A stretch of DNA of 64,000 nucleotides from Mercurialis annua (GCF_937616625.2 NC_065572.1:35925653-35989652), one strand, 5' to 3'; positions 10,716 to 23,500 are shown, numbered from the stretch's first letter. Notes: generated by a model from the letters alone, not told the origin. Made by a program: numbers and translations.

Positions 10716-11368
10716 TTTGAATCTCTGAGGATGGTGGATCGGCCTTTGCCCCCGAGGGTCACTGATACCGGCCGATCCGAGTTAACAAGCAAGCGAGGGA
10801 CGCTCGTCTCTCCTTTCGAACTAAGGGATTGTATGTTGCGCACCTCTTCATCGTATAAACGTGCTTCGAGTACGTTATGGTCCTCGCCGAAGGGGTTGGG
10901 GTCACCCTGCACAACTTCGGCCTCGCCGTCATCTCGCCATATGAAGAGCATTTGATGCATGGTCGACGGTATACACATGTTGGAGTGTATCCAATCGCGG
11001 CCGAGCAAAATGTTGTAGTTGCTCCGGGCGTTGACTACGAAAAACCCTTCTTCGGTTTCCACTCGACCTACCTTGATTCTGAGGGTGATGTACCCCTCGG
11101 CCGGCGTTTCGCCCCCTGCGAAGTCAGTCATGTAAACATCGGTCGGGTCAAGCTGATCCCGCGTTATGCCCAGTTTTTTGAGCATTTTTGCCGGTAGTAT
11201 GTTGACGCCAGCCCCGTTATCGATGAGGACTCTGTTAATCGATACCCTGTTCAAATCGGCCTTGATGTACAGTGGCCGAATGTACCTAGTCATCCTTGTT
11301 GGAGGTTTGCTAAGAGATACTACCGCGGTATTATCGGCGCTATCTCCTTCCGGTACGATTACATCGCC
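10712..11368 (-). CDS. Retropepsin-like aspartic protease segment
   Basis: This frame directly continues gag past a TAA at 11369-11371; the first Met is at 11293. The active site is LIDNGAGVNILP, with catalytic D25 counted from that Met followed by N-G-A where cellular aspartic proteases have T/S-G. A flap-like region and the motif YNILLGRDWIH follow, as in plant Ty3/gypsy proteases. It cuts Gag and Pol polyproteins. It ends with TGA at 10712-10714, overlapping the next frame's ATG. In an intact element it would be fused to RT; here a one-base shift near TTCAAAATG separates them. Confidence 0.88.
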   Translation of the reverse strand, partial: GDVIVPEGDSADNTAVVSLSKPPTRMTRYIRPLYIKADLNRVSINRVLIDNGAGVNILPAKMLKKLGITRDQLDPTDVYMTDFAGGETPAEGYITLRIKVGRVETEEGFFVVNARSNYNILLGRDWIHSNMCIPSTMHQMLFIWRDDGEAEVVQGDPNPFGEDHNVLEARLYDEEVRNIQSLSSKGETSVPRLLVNSDRPVSVTLGGKGRSTILRDSK

Positions 11369-14014
11369 TTACAACGTTGCCTTCTGCCCCGGTTTACTTC
11401 TGTATGAGTTGGGAAGCGTGACCACTTTTACTCCGTATTCGTCCCTCACCACCGGGACCCAGGCTTTCAACACGCCCTTCTTGTGCGAGACGACGACCTC
11501 GCGGTCTTTGGGCAATCTTGCTTTAAGCTGGCCACCCTGGTGCGATACGAGTACGTCCTTGTAGGACGATCGGCCGCTGGAATCTTCGTCATCCTCGTGA
11601 ACTACTGCCGTAACGGACACATCGGCCACTTGTTTTTCGCCCTTCGGCATCCATACCTTCCTTACCTTGGCATTTCGCCTATCAGGTGATTTGGTATCCG
11701 CATCGGCCTGGTTCCTTGCCCCCAGTCTCTCGGCTATTGGCCTATTTCCGTGCTGCTCTCTGGGAGCCGATTCTGCCCCGTGATTTGCCCGCGACTCTTG
11801 TCGCAGCCTTTGCATTCGCCTCTTCTGGGTTTTCGTCATACGAGGGGTCTCCTCCGTTGGCCGAAATATCCTCTTGAATACGTTAGTGGTAGGCCTCCGC
11901 TGTGGCTCATGCCTCTGCCACTGCTCTGTGGGCGATCTCGGTTTAAAGGTCTTGGGATGCTTCCTCGTGTTCTCGCCTCCCTTGACCTTAAAACACGTAC
12001 TGCATGATGGGTAAGTCATATCTGCAGTGGGCGAGCTGTATCGCTTCCTCTTCTGCTGCTGAGGTCGTCCTTTTTCTCCTCGCCACTTTGAACTGTCGGT
12101 CTCTACTCTCGGCTTGGGCCTTCTAGGGTTCCACTTGCTTTGTATCTGCCCTTGCTCTAGGTAGCTATCAAAGTGAGGGTGAACTGTGTTAATAGACACG
12201 TATTTAGCATCGGCCTCTTTCTTCGTTGGGAACATAAGTTTTCCTTCGTTAATCGCCTTCTGGATCACGTTTCTGAAATTTACGCAATTGTTCGTGCTGT
12301 GCCTCCAGGAATTGTGGTACTTGCAATAATCTTTACCGACCAGCTCCTCCGACGGTGGAATTGTATGACCTTCGCTTAAGGCGATCTGTCCATCTTTCAA
12401 CAAGGCATCAAATATGTCGTCCGCTTTGGTCAGGTCGAACGAATACTCCTTTTGTACCACCGCAGTTTTATTTCTCTTAATAAAGCCAGGCTTTCGCAAG
12501 GCCGAACATTCCAGGGGTTTCGTTCCCAAAAATTCGGCCATGTTGACTTCATCTTCGGAACTGCTATCCTCACTGTCGGACACCACGGCCACATCAAGTT
12601 GGTCTTTGTAATAGGTCCCTTTAGATGCGCCTCTCCTCTGTTCTTTCTCCTGGAGGAGTCTTTCGTAGCTCGTCACCCTGTTCGTTAGCTCGAACAAGTC
12701 ACGAAACCTGTGGCCCTCGAAATGCTCCCTCATGGCGAAACTCATCCCTCTCACCACCATCGGTACGCAATCGGCCTCTGACATTTTGGTGGAGCACCTA
12801 GTCCTGAGGTTTCTAAATCGGCCGATATACTTTTCTGCCGACTCGCTCGGTAGCTGCGAGATTCGGGCGAGGTCGGCCAGGGTGACATCAGGTGGTGCCC
12901 TGTAAAACTCCTCATGGAAGAGGATTTCGAGGTCCTTCCATGTGTCCACCGAATTGGGCGACAATCTAGAATACCACGTAAATGCCATTTTTATCAAGGA
13001 GCTGGCGAAAAGCCGGAGCTTCCAGAAATCATGAGCAGCTGCCTCGCCACATTGGGCTGAGAACCGGGCGACATGTTCAACCGTCGATTGCCCCTTCTCC
13101 TCGCCTGAAAATAAACTAAACTCCGGCACTTTATACCCCCTTGGGAAAGGATATAACTTGTCGATCCAGTCTGGATATGGTTTCATGTACGATGGGCGAG
13201 GCATAGGTCGCAGGTCCACCCCGAGCCTCTCTAGCATGTCCACGAGTTGCCCTTGATTGTATATATTTGGATCGCCTCCCTCAGAGCACGATCGTTCGCC
13301 CACGTTGGGCTCCTGGGTGTTGGCTCCAGTAGCTCCCCCTTGTGGTCTAGCTTCGCCTTGTGGGTTGGACGAGCTTGCCCCCGGGTGATCGGCCCTTCCT
13401 GAGAATTCGGCCTCGTTCCTCGTCAAGAGCTTAACGGAACCATATGTATACCCCATCCTGTTGGGTTGTTGTTCGGCCGAACCACCTGGTTGACCAAAAC
13501 GGTTCGGTGTTTGGTTCTGTTCGGCCCTCCTGTACCCCTGATCGGCGGTGGATTGCCCAGAAAATAATCGCCCAAGGTTTTCCATTGCCTTGTTGAGGCC
13601 GTCCAAGTTCCCTTGGATCTGCCTCTGGACCGACGTTTGGTCGGCCATGATGTTCCTCATTACTTCGGACATCTGATGCATAGCACCGTCGAACATCTGC
13701 TTGTTCTCCTGCGCTATCTCGCCCCTCATGGCCGAAAAATCGGCCTGTGATAAAGAAGGGCGAGAGGGAGGAAGTTGTCGTGAGTAGTCTATCATATCAT
13801 CGGTCGCGTCGTCGATCTTGTCCTTACGCAAGTTCCCCTCGGTATCCGTTGTATTCGGCACCTTGTTTGATTGGTTCACCTGTTTGTCCTTGGCCATGGT
13901 TTCCGATCTATCCGAATCTGATTCGTCTACTATGTCCCCTTCCTTCCGTTTTTGTCGGCGTATAGACCGAGCGTGCCTGGAATCGTCCTTAAAGTCCGTT
14001 TTTGTGCTAACCAT
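11369..14014 (-). CDS. Gag capsid and nucleocapsid polyprotein
   Basis: The 881-residue frame has a charged N-terminus and Gln/Gly-rich linkers. A retrotransposon gag (capsid) domain lies at about 326-440 (WKLRLFASSLIKMAFTWYSR, with LPSESAEKYIGRFR). A cysteine/histidine motif C564-x2-H567-x4-H572-x4-C577 (CKYHNSWRHSTNNC) stands in place of a classical CCHC knuckle, followed by a basic tail (KRRMQRLRQ). It packages the element's RNA. The first ATG (14014) lies only 8 bases from the primer site in weak context; Met40 at 13897-13895, in ACCATGGCC, is a better start. The frame ends in TAA at 11369-11371 and continues open in the same frame into protease, so the stop is either a readthrough site or a single-base mutation. 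Confidence 0.92.
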   Translation of the reverse strand: MVSTKTDFKDDSRHARSIRRQKRKEGDIVDESDSDRSETMAKDKQVNQSNKVPNTTDTEGNLRKDKIDDATDDMIDYSRQLPPSRPSLSQADFSAMRGEIAQENKQMFDGAMHQMSEVMRNIMADQTSVQRQIQGNLDGLNKAMENLGRLFSGQSTADQGYRRAEQNQTPNRFGQPGGSAEQQPNRMGYTYGSVKLLTRNEAEFSGRADHPGASSSNPQGEARPQGGATGANTQEPNVGERSCSEGGDPNIYNQGQLVDMLERLGVDLRPMPRPSYMKPYPDWIDKLYPFPRGYKVPEFSLFSGEEKGQSTVEHVARFSAQCGEAAAHDFWKLRLFASSLIKMAFTWYSRLSPNSVDTWKDLEILFHEEFYRAPPDVTLADLARISQLPSESAEKYIGRFRNLRTRCSTKMSEADCVPMVVRGMSFAMREHFEGHRFRDLFELTNRVTSYERLLQEKEQRRGASKGTYYKDQLDVAVVSDSEDSSSEDEVNMAEFLGTKPLECSALRKPGFIKRNKTAVVQKEYSFDLTKADDIFDALLKDGQIALSEGHTIPPSEELVGKDYCKYHNSWRHSTNNCVNFRNVIQKAINEGKLMFPTKKEADAKYVSINTVHPHFDSYLEQGQIQSKWNPRRPKPRVETDSSKWRGEKGRPQQQKRKRYSSPTADMTYPSCSTCFKVKGGENTRKHPKTFKPRSPTEQWQRHEPQRRPTTNVFKRIFRPTEETPRMTKTQKRRMQRLRQESRANHGAESAPREQHGNRPIAERLGARNQADADTKSPDRRNAKVRKVWMPKGEKQVADVSVTAVVHEDDEDSSGRSSYKDVLVSHQGGQLKARLPKDREVVVSHKKGVLKAWVPVVRDEYGVKVVTLPNSYRSKPGQKATL

Positions 14015-14022
14015 AAACTGGC

Positions 14023-14039
14023 CCCCAGTGGAGTCGCCA
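14023..14039 (-). promoter_or_regulatory. Primer-binding site, tRNA-Arg type
   Basis: On the minus strand TGGCGACTCCACTGGGG begins five bases inside the 5' LTR. From memory of plant tRNA-Arg(ACG), whose 3' end reads CCCCAGUGGAGUCG plus CCA, this is a 17-base complementary match. Ogre and related Tat elements use tRNA-Arg. The same 17 bases occur at 52901-52917. Confidence 0.88.
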
Positions 14040-14044
14040 AAAGA

Positions 14045-14520
14045 AGTTCGCCTGGAAATATTCCGGACTCGAATCTTTGAATTTATAATTGGGATCGGTT
14101 TGAGGTCTGATACTTTAACGAACCTACGTAGATATTCACAGGGCTTGTTTGGTTAAAAACACTTAACCACGTGATCTAAGAAGTAATAATCTGGGAGTTA
14201 AGAACTCAGGCGAGATTAATACCGAAAACTACTCCTAAATTATAACAATCCGGAGATTGCGAGATAAAAAGCACTGGGCTTGGTTTTTGATTGATTGATT
14301 TGTTGATACAAAAATAATGAAGCTCTGAGCTATTTATAGCTCCTCATAATCAAGACTCCTAATTCAACTAAAACTAAGACTCTAATAGAAAATCACTCCT
14401 AATGAGTTATATATTCCTAAATAGAAAAAGCAAAAATAAAAAGGCTTCTATTTGGGCCTGATTCCCTAGCAAGCCCGCATGAAACTCTTTACCCAGTAAT
14501 TTCCTGGGCCGGTGTAAACA
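14045..14520 (-). repeat. 5' LTR of the Tat element (right copy)
   Basis: The 476-bp partner of 2722-3197, and the LTR that drives transcription of gag-pol leftward. Its inner end reads GGCGAACT on the element strand where the other LTR ends GGCGAACA, so the terminal CA has become CT. The outer end TGTTTACA is intact and abuts the GAAAC duplication. Confidence 0.95.
14331..14338 (-). promoter_or_regulatory. TATA box of the 5' LTR
   Basis: TATAAATA on the minus strand in the context GAGCTATAAATAGCTC, itself a near-palindrome. It is about 290 bases upstream of the inner LTR edge, so R-U5 would be about 260 bases long if transcription starts some 30 bases downstream. Confidence 0.65.
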
Positions 14521-14525
14521 GAAAC
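14521..14525. other. Target-site duplication GAAAC, right copy
   Basis: Right-hand copy of the five bases at 2717-2721; the satellite resumes here in the middle of a monomer (GAAACAAATCC). Confidence 0.92.
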
Positions 14526-17500
14526 AAATCCAAATGTTTCGCCTTTTTAATAATTTAAGCCAAACATTTACAAACGTTACGAAACAAATCCAAACGTTTC
14601 GCCTTTTAAGCGATTTAAGCCAAACCTTTATAAACTTACGAAACAAAACAAAACGTTTAAAACGCTATGAAACAAATCCAAACCCTTACAAACGTTACGA
14701 AACAAAATCAGGTGTTTCACCTTTTTAGCAATTTATGCCAAACGTTTACAAACGTTACGAAACAAATCCAAATGTTTCACCTTTTTAGCAATTCAAGATA
14801 AACGTTTACAAACGTTACGAAAAAAATCCAATCGTTTCACTTTTTTAGTGATTTAAGCCAAATGTTTCAAAATTTACGAAACAAATCAAAACATTTCACC
14901 TTTTTAGCGATTTATGCCAAACTTATACAAAAGTTACAAAACAAATCCAAACGTTTCACCTTTTTAACTATTGAAGCCAAACGTTTACAAATATTACGAA
15001 ACAAATCCAAACGTTTCACATTTTTAGCGATTTAAGCCAAACGTTTACAAACGTTACGAAACAAATCCAAACGTTTCACCTTTTTAGCGATTTAAGCCAA
15101 ACGTTTACAAAGGTTAAGAAATAAATCCAAATGTTTCACCTTTTTAGCAATTTACGCCAAACGTTTACAAAAGTTACAAAACAAATCCAAACGTTTAGCA
15201 ATTGAAGCCAAACGTTTACAAACATTATGAAACAAATCCAAACGTTTCACCTTTTTAGCGATTTAAGCCAAACTTTTACAAACGATACGAAACAAATCCA
15301 AACGTTTCATCTTAAACATTTACAAAGGTTATGAAACAAATGCAAATGGTTCACCTTTTTAGCAATTTATGCCAAATGTTTACAAACGTTACGAAACAAA
15401 TCCATGCGTTTCACCTTTTTAGCAATTCAAGCCAAACATTTATAAACGTTATGAAACAAATCCAAGCGTTTCACCTTTTTAGCGATTTAAGCAAAACGTT
15501 TGCAAACGTTACGATACAAATCCAAACGTGTCACCTTTTTTGCTATTTAAGCCAAACGTTTACAAATGTTACGAAACAAATCCATACGTTTCACCTTTTT
15601 AGCGATTTATGCCAAATCTTATCAAACATCACGAAACAAATCCAAACGTCTCACCTTCTTAGAGATTTAAGCCAAACGTTTACAAAATGTTACAAAACAA
15701 ATCCAAACATTTCGCATTTTAGCAATTTAAGCCAAACATGTGCAAACATTACGAAACAAATCCAAACGTTTTGCCTTTTTAGCGATTTAAGCCAAACGTT
15801 TACAAACGTTACAAAACAAATCCAAACGTTTCACCTTTTTAGTGATTTAAGCCAAACGTTTATAAACGTTATGAAACATATCCAAACGTTTCACCTTTTT
15901 AGCAATTTAAGCCAAACGTTTATAACCCTTACGAAACAAAACAAAACGTTTAAAACGTTATGAAACAAATCCAAACCCTTACAAACGTCACGAAATAAAA
16001 CCAGGAGTTTCACCTTTTTAGCAATTTATGCCAAACGTTTACAAACGTTATGAAACAAATCCAAATGTTTCCCCTTTTTAGCAATTCAAGCCAAACGTTT
16101 ACAAACGTTACGAAAGAAATCCAATCGTTTCATGTTTTTAGCGATTTAAGCCAAACATTTCAAAATTTACGAAACAAATTAAAACATTTCACCTTTTTAG
16201 CGATTTATGGAAAACTTATACAAACGTTACAAAACAAATCCAAATGTTTCACCTTTTTAACTATTGAAGCCAAACGTTTACAAATATTACGAAACAAATC
16301 CAAACGTATCACATTTTTAGCGATTTAAGCCAAACATTTACAAGCGTTACGAAACAAATCCAAACGTTTCACCTTTTTAGCGATTTAAGCCAAACATTTA
16401 CAAACGTTACGAAACAAATCAAAGCGTTTTACCTTTTTAGCAATTTAAGCCAAACGTTTAAAAACGTTCCGAAATAAATCCAAGAGTTTCACCTTTTTAG
16501 TAATTTAAGCCAAACGTTTACAAACGTTATGAAACAAATCCAAGTGTTTCACCTTTTCAGCAATATAAGCCAAACGTTTACAAACGCTACGAAACAAATC
16601 CAAACGTTTCCCCTTTTTAGCGATTTAAGCCAAACATTTACAAATGTTACGATACAAATCCAAGCGTTTCACCTTTTTAGCAATTCAAGCCAAACATTTA
16701 TAAACGTTATGAAACAAATCCAAGCGTTTCACCTTTTTAGCAATTTAAGCAAAACGTTTGCAAACGCTACGATACAAATCCAAACGTGTCACCTTTTTTG
16801 CAATTTAAGCCAAACGTTTACAAACGTTACGAAACAAATCCATACGTTTCACCTTTTTAGCGATTTATGCCAAACCTTATCAAACGTCACGAAACAAATC
16901 CAAACGTTTCACCTTTTTAGAGATTTAAGCCAAACGTTTACAAAATGTTACAAAACAAATCCAAACGTTTTGCATTTTTAGCAATTTAAGCCAAACATTT
17001 GCAAACATTATGAAACAAATCCAAACATTTTGCCTTTTTAGCGATTTAAGCCAAACGTTACAAAAAAAAAATCCAAACGTGTCACCTTTTTAGTGATTTA
17101 AACCAAATGTTTATAAACGTTATGAAACATATCCAAACGTTTCCCCTTTTTAGCAATTTAAGCCAATCGTTTACAAACGTTACGAAACAAATCCAAACGT
17201 TTCACCTTTTTAGCAATTTAAGCCAAACGTTTACAAACGTTACGAAAAAAATCAAAACGTTTCACCTTTTTAACGATTGAAGCCAAACTTTTACAAACAT
17301 TACGACACAAATCCAAACGTTTGTCCTTTTTTGCGATTTAAGCCAAACGTTTACAAACGTTACGAAACAAATCCAAACGTTTCACCTTTTTAGCGATTTA
17401 AGCCAAACGTTTACAAACATTACGAGACAAATCCAAACGTTCACCTTTTTAGCAATTTATACAAAACGTTTACAAAGGTTAAATAACGAAGCCAAATGTT

Positions 17501-20500
17501 TCACCTTTTCAGCAATATAAGGCAAACGTTTACAAACGTTACGTAACAAATCCAAGTATTTCACCTTTTTAGAAATTTAAGGCAAACGTTTACAAACGTT
17601 ACGAAACAAATCAAAGCGTTTCCCCTTTTTACCAAATTAAGCCAAATGTTTACAAACATTACAAAACAAATCCAAACGTTTAACCTTTTTAGCGATTTAA
17701 CATAAACGTTTACAAACGTTACGAAATTTCAAACGTTTCACCTTTTTAGCGATTGAAGCCAAACGTTTACAAACGTTATGAAACAAATCCAAACATTTCA
17801 CCTTTTTAGCAATTTTAGCCAAACGTTTACAAACATTACGAAACAAATCCAAACGTTTCGCCTTTTTAGCAATTTAAGCCAAATGTTTACAAACGTCACA
17901 AAACAAATCCAAAAGTTTCACCTGTTTAGCTATTTAAGCCAAACATTTACAAAAGATACGAAACATAACCAAACGATTAAAACGTTACAAAACAAAACCA
18001 AACGTTTCATATATTTAGCGATTTAAGCCAAAACCTTGCAAATGTTACGAAACAAAACCAAGCATTTCACCTTTTTAGCAATTTAAGCCAAATGTTTCAC
18101 CTTTTTAGCAATTTAAGCGAAACGTTTACAAACGATACGAAACAAATCCAAACGTTTCCCCTTTTTAGCGAATTAAGCCAAACGTTCAAACTTTACGAAA
18201 CAAATCAAAAGATTTCACCTTTTTAGCGATTTATGCCAAACTTATACAAACGTTACGAAACAAATCCAAACGTTTCATCTTTTTAACAATTGAAGCCAAA
18301 CGTTTACAAACATTACGAAACAAATTCAAACGTTTCACTTTTTCAGCGATTTAAGCCAAACGTTTACTAACGTTACGAAAGAAATCCAAACGTTTCACCT
18401 TTTTAGTGATATAAGCCAAACGTTTACAAAGGTTAAGAAACAAATCCAAATGTTTCACCTTTTTAACAATTTAAGACAGACCTTTACAAATGTTACGAAA
18501 CAAATCCAAGTGTTTCACCTTTTTAGCAATTTAAGACAAACGTTTACAAACGTTTCGAAATAAATCCAAGCGTTTCACCTTTTTAGCAACTTAAGCCAAA
18601 CGTTTACAAACGTTACGAAACAAATCTAAGCGGTTCCCTTTTTTAGCAAATTAAGCCAAACGTTTAAGAATATTACGAAACAAATCCAAACGTTTCACCT
18701 TTTTAGCAATTTAAGCTAAACGTTTACAAACGTTACGAAACAAAACCAAACGTTTCCCCTTTTTAGCTATTTAAGCCAAACGTTTACAAACATTACAAAA
18801 CAAATCCAAAAGTTTCACCTTTTTAGAGATTTAAGCCAAAGATTTACATAGATTACGAAACAAATCCAAATGTTTCACCTTTTTAGCGAAATAAACCAAA
18901 TGTTTACCAAATGTTACGAAACAAATCCAAATGTTTTGCCTTTTTAATAATTTAAGCCAAACATTTACAAGAGTTAAGAAAAAAATCCAAACGTTTCACC
19001 TTTTAAGCGATTTCAGCCAAACGTTTATAAACTTACGAAATAAAACAAAACGTTTAAAACGTTATGAAACAAATCCAATCCCTTACAAACGTTACGATCA
19101 AAACCAGGTGTTTCACCTTTTTAGCAATTTGTGCCAAACGTTTACAAACGTTACGAAACAAATCCAAACGTTTTGCCTTTTTATCAATTCAAGCTAAACG
19201 TTTACAAACTTTACGAAAGAAATCCAATCGTTTCACCTTTTTAGTGATTTAAGCCAAACGTTTCAAACTTTACAAAACAAATCAAAACATTTTACCTTTT
19301 TAGCGATTTATGCCAAATTTATACAAACGTTAGGAAACAAATCCAAACGTGTCACATTTTTAACTATTGAAGCCAAACGTTTACAAATATTACGAAACAA
19401 ATCCAAATGTTTCACATTTTTAGCGATTTAAGCCAAACGTCTACAAACGTTACGAAACAAATCCAAACGTTTCACCTTTTTAGCGATTTAAGCCAAACGT
19501 TTACAAACGTTACCAAACAAATCCAAATGTTTCACCTCTTTAGCGATTTATGCCAAACGTTACCAAACAAAACAAAACGTTTCACCTTTTTAGCAATTGA
19601 AGCCAAACGTTTACAAACGTTATGAAACAAATCCAAACGTTTCACTTTTTTAGCGATTTAAGTCAAACTTTTACAAACGATACGAAACAAATCCAAACAT
19701 TTCACCGTTTTAGCGTATTAAGCCAAACGTTTACAAAGGTTATGAAACAAATGCAAATGGTTCACCTTTTTAGTAATTGAAGCCAAATGTTTACAAACGT
19801 TACGAAACAAATCCATGCGTTTCACCTTTTTTGCAATTCAAGCCAAACGTTTATAAACGTTACGAAACAAATCCAAGCGTTTCACCTTTTTAGCGATTTA
19901 AGCAAAACGTTTATAAACGTTACGATACAAATCCAAACGTGTCACCTTTTTTGTGATTTCATTCAAACGATTTATGCCAAACGTTACGAAACAAATCCAT
20001 ACGTTTCACCTTTTTAGCGATTTAAGCAAAACCTTTACAAACGTTACGAAACAAATCCAAACGTTTCACCTTTTTAGAGATTTAAGCCAAACGTTTACAA
20101 AATGTTACAAAACAAATCCAAATATTCGCAAACATTACGAACAAATCCAAACGTTTCGTCTTCTTAGCGATTTAAGCCAAACGTTTGCAAACGTTACGAA
20201 ACAAATCCAAATGTTTCACCTTTTTAGCGATTTAAGCCAAACGTTTACAAACGTTACCAAACAAATCCAAATGTTTCACCTTTTTAGCGATTTATGCCAA
20301 ACGTTTACAAACGTTACCAAACAAAAAAAAACGTTTCACCTTATTAGCAATTGAAGCCAAACGTTTATAAACGATATGAAACAAATCCAAACGTTTCACC
20401 TTTTTAGCGATTTAAGTCAAACTTTTACAAACGATACGAAACAAATCCAAACGTTTCACCTTTTTAGCGTATTAAGCCAAATGTTTACAAAGGTTAGGAA

Positions 20501-23500
20501 ACAAATGCAAATGGTTCACCTTTTTAGTAATTTAAGCCAAATGTTTACAAACGTTACGAAACAAATCCATGCGTTTCACCTTTTTTGCAATTCAAGCCAA
20601 ACGTTTATAAACGTTACGAAACAAATCCAAGCGTTTCACCTTTTTAGCGATTTAAGCAAAACGTTTACAAACGTTACGATACAAATCCAAACGTGTCACC
20701 TTTTTAGCGATTTCAGCCAAACATTTACAAACTTTACGAAACAAATCCATACGTTTCACCTTTTTAGCGATTTAAGCGAAACCTTTACAAACGTTACGAA
20801 ACAAATCCAAACGTTTCACCTTTTTAGAGATTTAAGCTAAACGTTTACAAAATATTACAAAACAAATCCAAACATTCGCAAACATTACGAATAAATCCAA
20901 ACGTTTCGCCTTTTTAGCGATATAAGCCAAACGTTTGCAAACGTTACGAAACAAATCCAAATGTTTCACCTTTTTAGCGATTTAAGCCAAACGTTTACAA
21001 AAGTTACGAAACATATCCAAACGTTTCACCTTTTAGCGATTTAAGCCAAACGTTTATGAACGTTACGAAACATATCCAAACGTTTCCCCTTTTTAGCAAT
21101 TTAAGCCAAACGTTTATAAACGTTACGAAACAAATCCAAACTTTTCACCTTTTTAACGATTTTAGCCAAATGTTTCAAACTTTACGAAAGAAATCAAAAA
21201 AATTCACCTTTTAAGGGATTTATGCCAAACTTATACAAACATTACGAAAAAAATCCAAATGTTTCACCTTTTTAACGATTGAAGCCAAACGTTTACAAAT
21301 ATTACGAAACAAATCCAAACGTTTCACCTTTTTAGCGATTTAAGCCAAACGTTTACAAACGTTACGAAACAAATCAAAACGTTTCACCTTTTTAGCGATT
21401 TAAGCCGAACGTTTATAAACGTTACGAAACAAATCCAAACGTTTCACCTTTTTAGCGATTTAAGCCAAACGTTTACAAAGGTTAAGAAATAAAACCAAAT
21501 GTTTCACCTTTTCAGCGATATAAGCCAAACGTTTACAAACGTTACGAAACAAATCCGAGTGTTTCACCTTTTGAGCAATTTAAGCCAAACGTTTACAAAC
21601 GTTACGAAACAAATCCAAGCGTTTCCCCTTTTTAGCAAATTAAGCCAAACGTTTACAAATATTGCAAAACAAATCCAAACGTTTAACCTTTTTAGCGATT
21701 TCAGATAAACGTTTACAAACGTTTCACCTTTTTAGCGATTAAAGCCAAACGTTTACAAACGTTATGTAACAAACCCAAACATTTCACCTTTTTAGCAATT
21801 TTAGCCAAACGTTTACAAACATTACGAAACAAATCCAAACGTTTCGCCTTTTTAGAAATTTAAGCCAAATGTTTACAAACGTCACAAAACAAATCCAAAA
21901 GTTTCACCTTTTTAGCGATTTAAGCCAAACATTTACAAAAGGTACGAAATAAAACCAAATGATTATAACGTTACGAAACAAAACCAAACGTTTCATATTT
22001 TTAGCGATTTAAGCCAAAACCTTGCAAATGTCACGAAACTAAACCAAGCATTTCACCTTTTTAGCGATTTAACCCAAATGTTTCAACTTTTCAACAATAT
22101 AAGCCAAACGTTTACAAAAGTTCCGAAACAAATCCAAGCGTTTCACCTTTTTAGCAATTTAAGCCAAATGTTTACAAACTTTACGAAACAAATCAAATTG
22201 TTTCCCCTTTTTAGCAAATTAAGCCAAACGTTTACAAACATTACAAAACAAATCCAAACGTTTAACCTTTTTAGCAATTTATGCTAAATGTTTACAAACG
22301 TTACGAAACAAAACCAAATGTTTCACCTTTTTAGCTATTTAAGCCAAACGTTTACAAACGTTACAAAACAAATCCAAAAATTTCACCTTTTTAGAGATCT
22401 AAGCCAAAGATTTACAAACGTGACGAAACAAATCCAAACGTGTCACCTTTTTAGCGAAATAAGCCAAATGTTTACCAAATGTTACGAAACAAATCCAAAT
22501 GTTTCGCCTTTTTAGCAATTTAAGCCAACCATTTACAAACGTTACAAAAAAAATCCAAACGTTTCACTTTTTAAGCGATTTAAGCCAAACGTTTATAAAC
22601 CTTACGAAATAAAACAAAACGTTTAAAACGTTATGAAAGAAATCCAAACCCTTACAAACTTTACGAAACAAAACCAGGTGTTTCACCTTTTAAGCAATTT
22701 ATGCCGAACGTTTACAAACTTTACGAAACAAATCCAAACATTTTACCTTTTTAGCAATTTAAGCCAAACATTTACAAACGTTACGAAACAAATCCAATCG
22801 TTTCACCTTTTTAGAGATTTAAGCCAAACGTTTCAAGCTTTATGAAACAAATCAAAACATTTCACCATTTTAGCGATTTATGCCAAACTTATACAAATGT
22901 TACGAAAAAAATCCAAACTTTTCACCTTTTTAACTATTGAAGCCAAACGTTTACAAATATTACGAAACAAATCCAAACGTTGCACCTTTTTTGCGATTAG
23001 AGCCAAACGTTTACAAAGGTTAAGAAACAAATCCAAATGTTTCACCTTTTTAGCAATTTATGCCAAACGATTACAAACGTTACAAAACAGATCAAAATGT
23101 TTCACCTTTATAGCAATTGAAGCCAAACGTTTACAAACATTATGAAATAAATCCAAACGTTTCATCTTTTTAGCGATTTAAGCCAAACTTTTACAAACGA
23201 TACGAAACAAATACAAACGTTGCACCTTTTTAGCGATTTAAGCCAAACGTTAACAAAGATTATAAAACAAATGCAAATGGTTCACGTTTTTAGAAATTTA
23301 AGCCAAATGTTTACAAACGTTACGAAAGAAATCCAAGCGTGTCACCTTTTTAGCAATTTAAGCCAAATGTTTATTAACGTTACGAAACAAATCCAAGCGT
23401 TTCACCTTTTTTAGCGATTTAAGCAAAACGTTTACAAACGTTATTATACAAATCCAAACGTGTCACCTTTTTAGCGATTAAAGGCAAACGTTTATAAACG

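Larger units (their letters stand above)
2722..14520 (-). mobile_element. Complete Tat-lineage Ty3/gypsy LTR retrotransposon
   Basis: An 11.8-kb element lies in minus orientation inside the satellite. It has two 476-bp LTRs, a GAAAC target duplication, a primer site matching the 3' end of plant tRNA-Arg, and the order gag, protease, reverse transcriptase, RNase H, second RNase H, integrase on the minus strand. Integrase after RNase H defines Ty3/gypsy. The added second RNase H, the tRNA-Arg primer and an extra gene between pol and the 3' LTR are known traits of the Tat group (Ogre, Retand, Grande). The extra gene runs on the opposite strand and encodes a plant mobile domain. By eye the LTRs differ at about 7 of 476 sites, so the insertion is fairly young. 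Coding parts carry several stops and frame changes, so this copy would need proteins from elsewhere to move. Confidence 0.95.

Noticed and set aside
15331..15963. Long open frames in the satellite (up to 210 codons, repeating TFTNVTKQIQTFHLFSDLSQ-like units)
   Set aside because: A 60-bp period is 20 codons, so one stop-free frame persists by arithmetic. Frames begin and end wherever a monomer mutates, occur in many places, and show no codon constraint or start context. They are repeat shadows, not genes.
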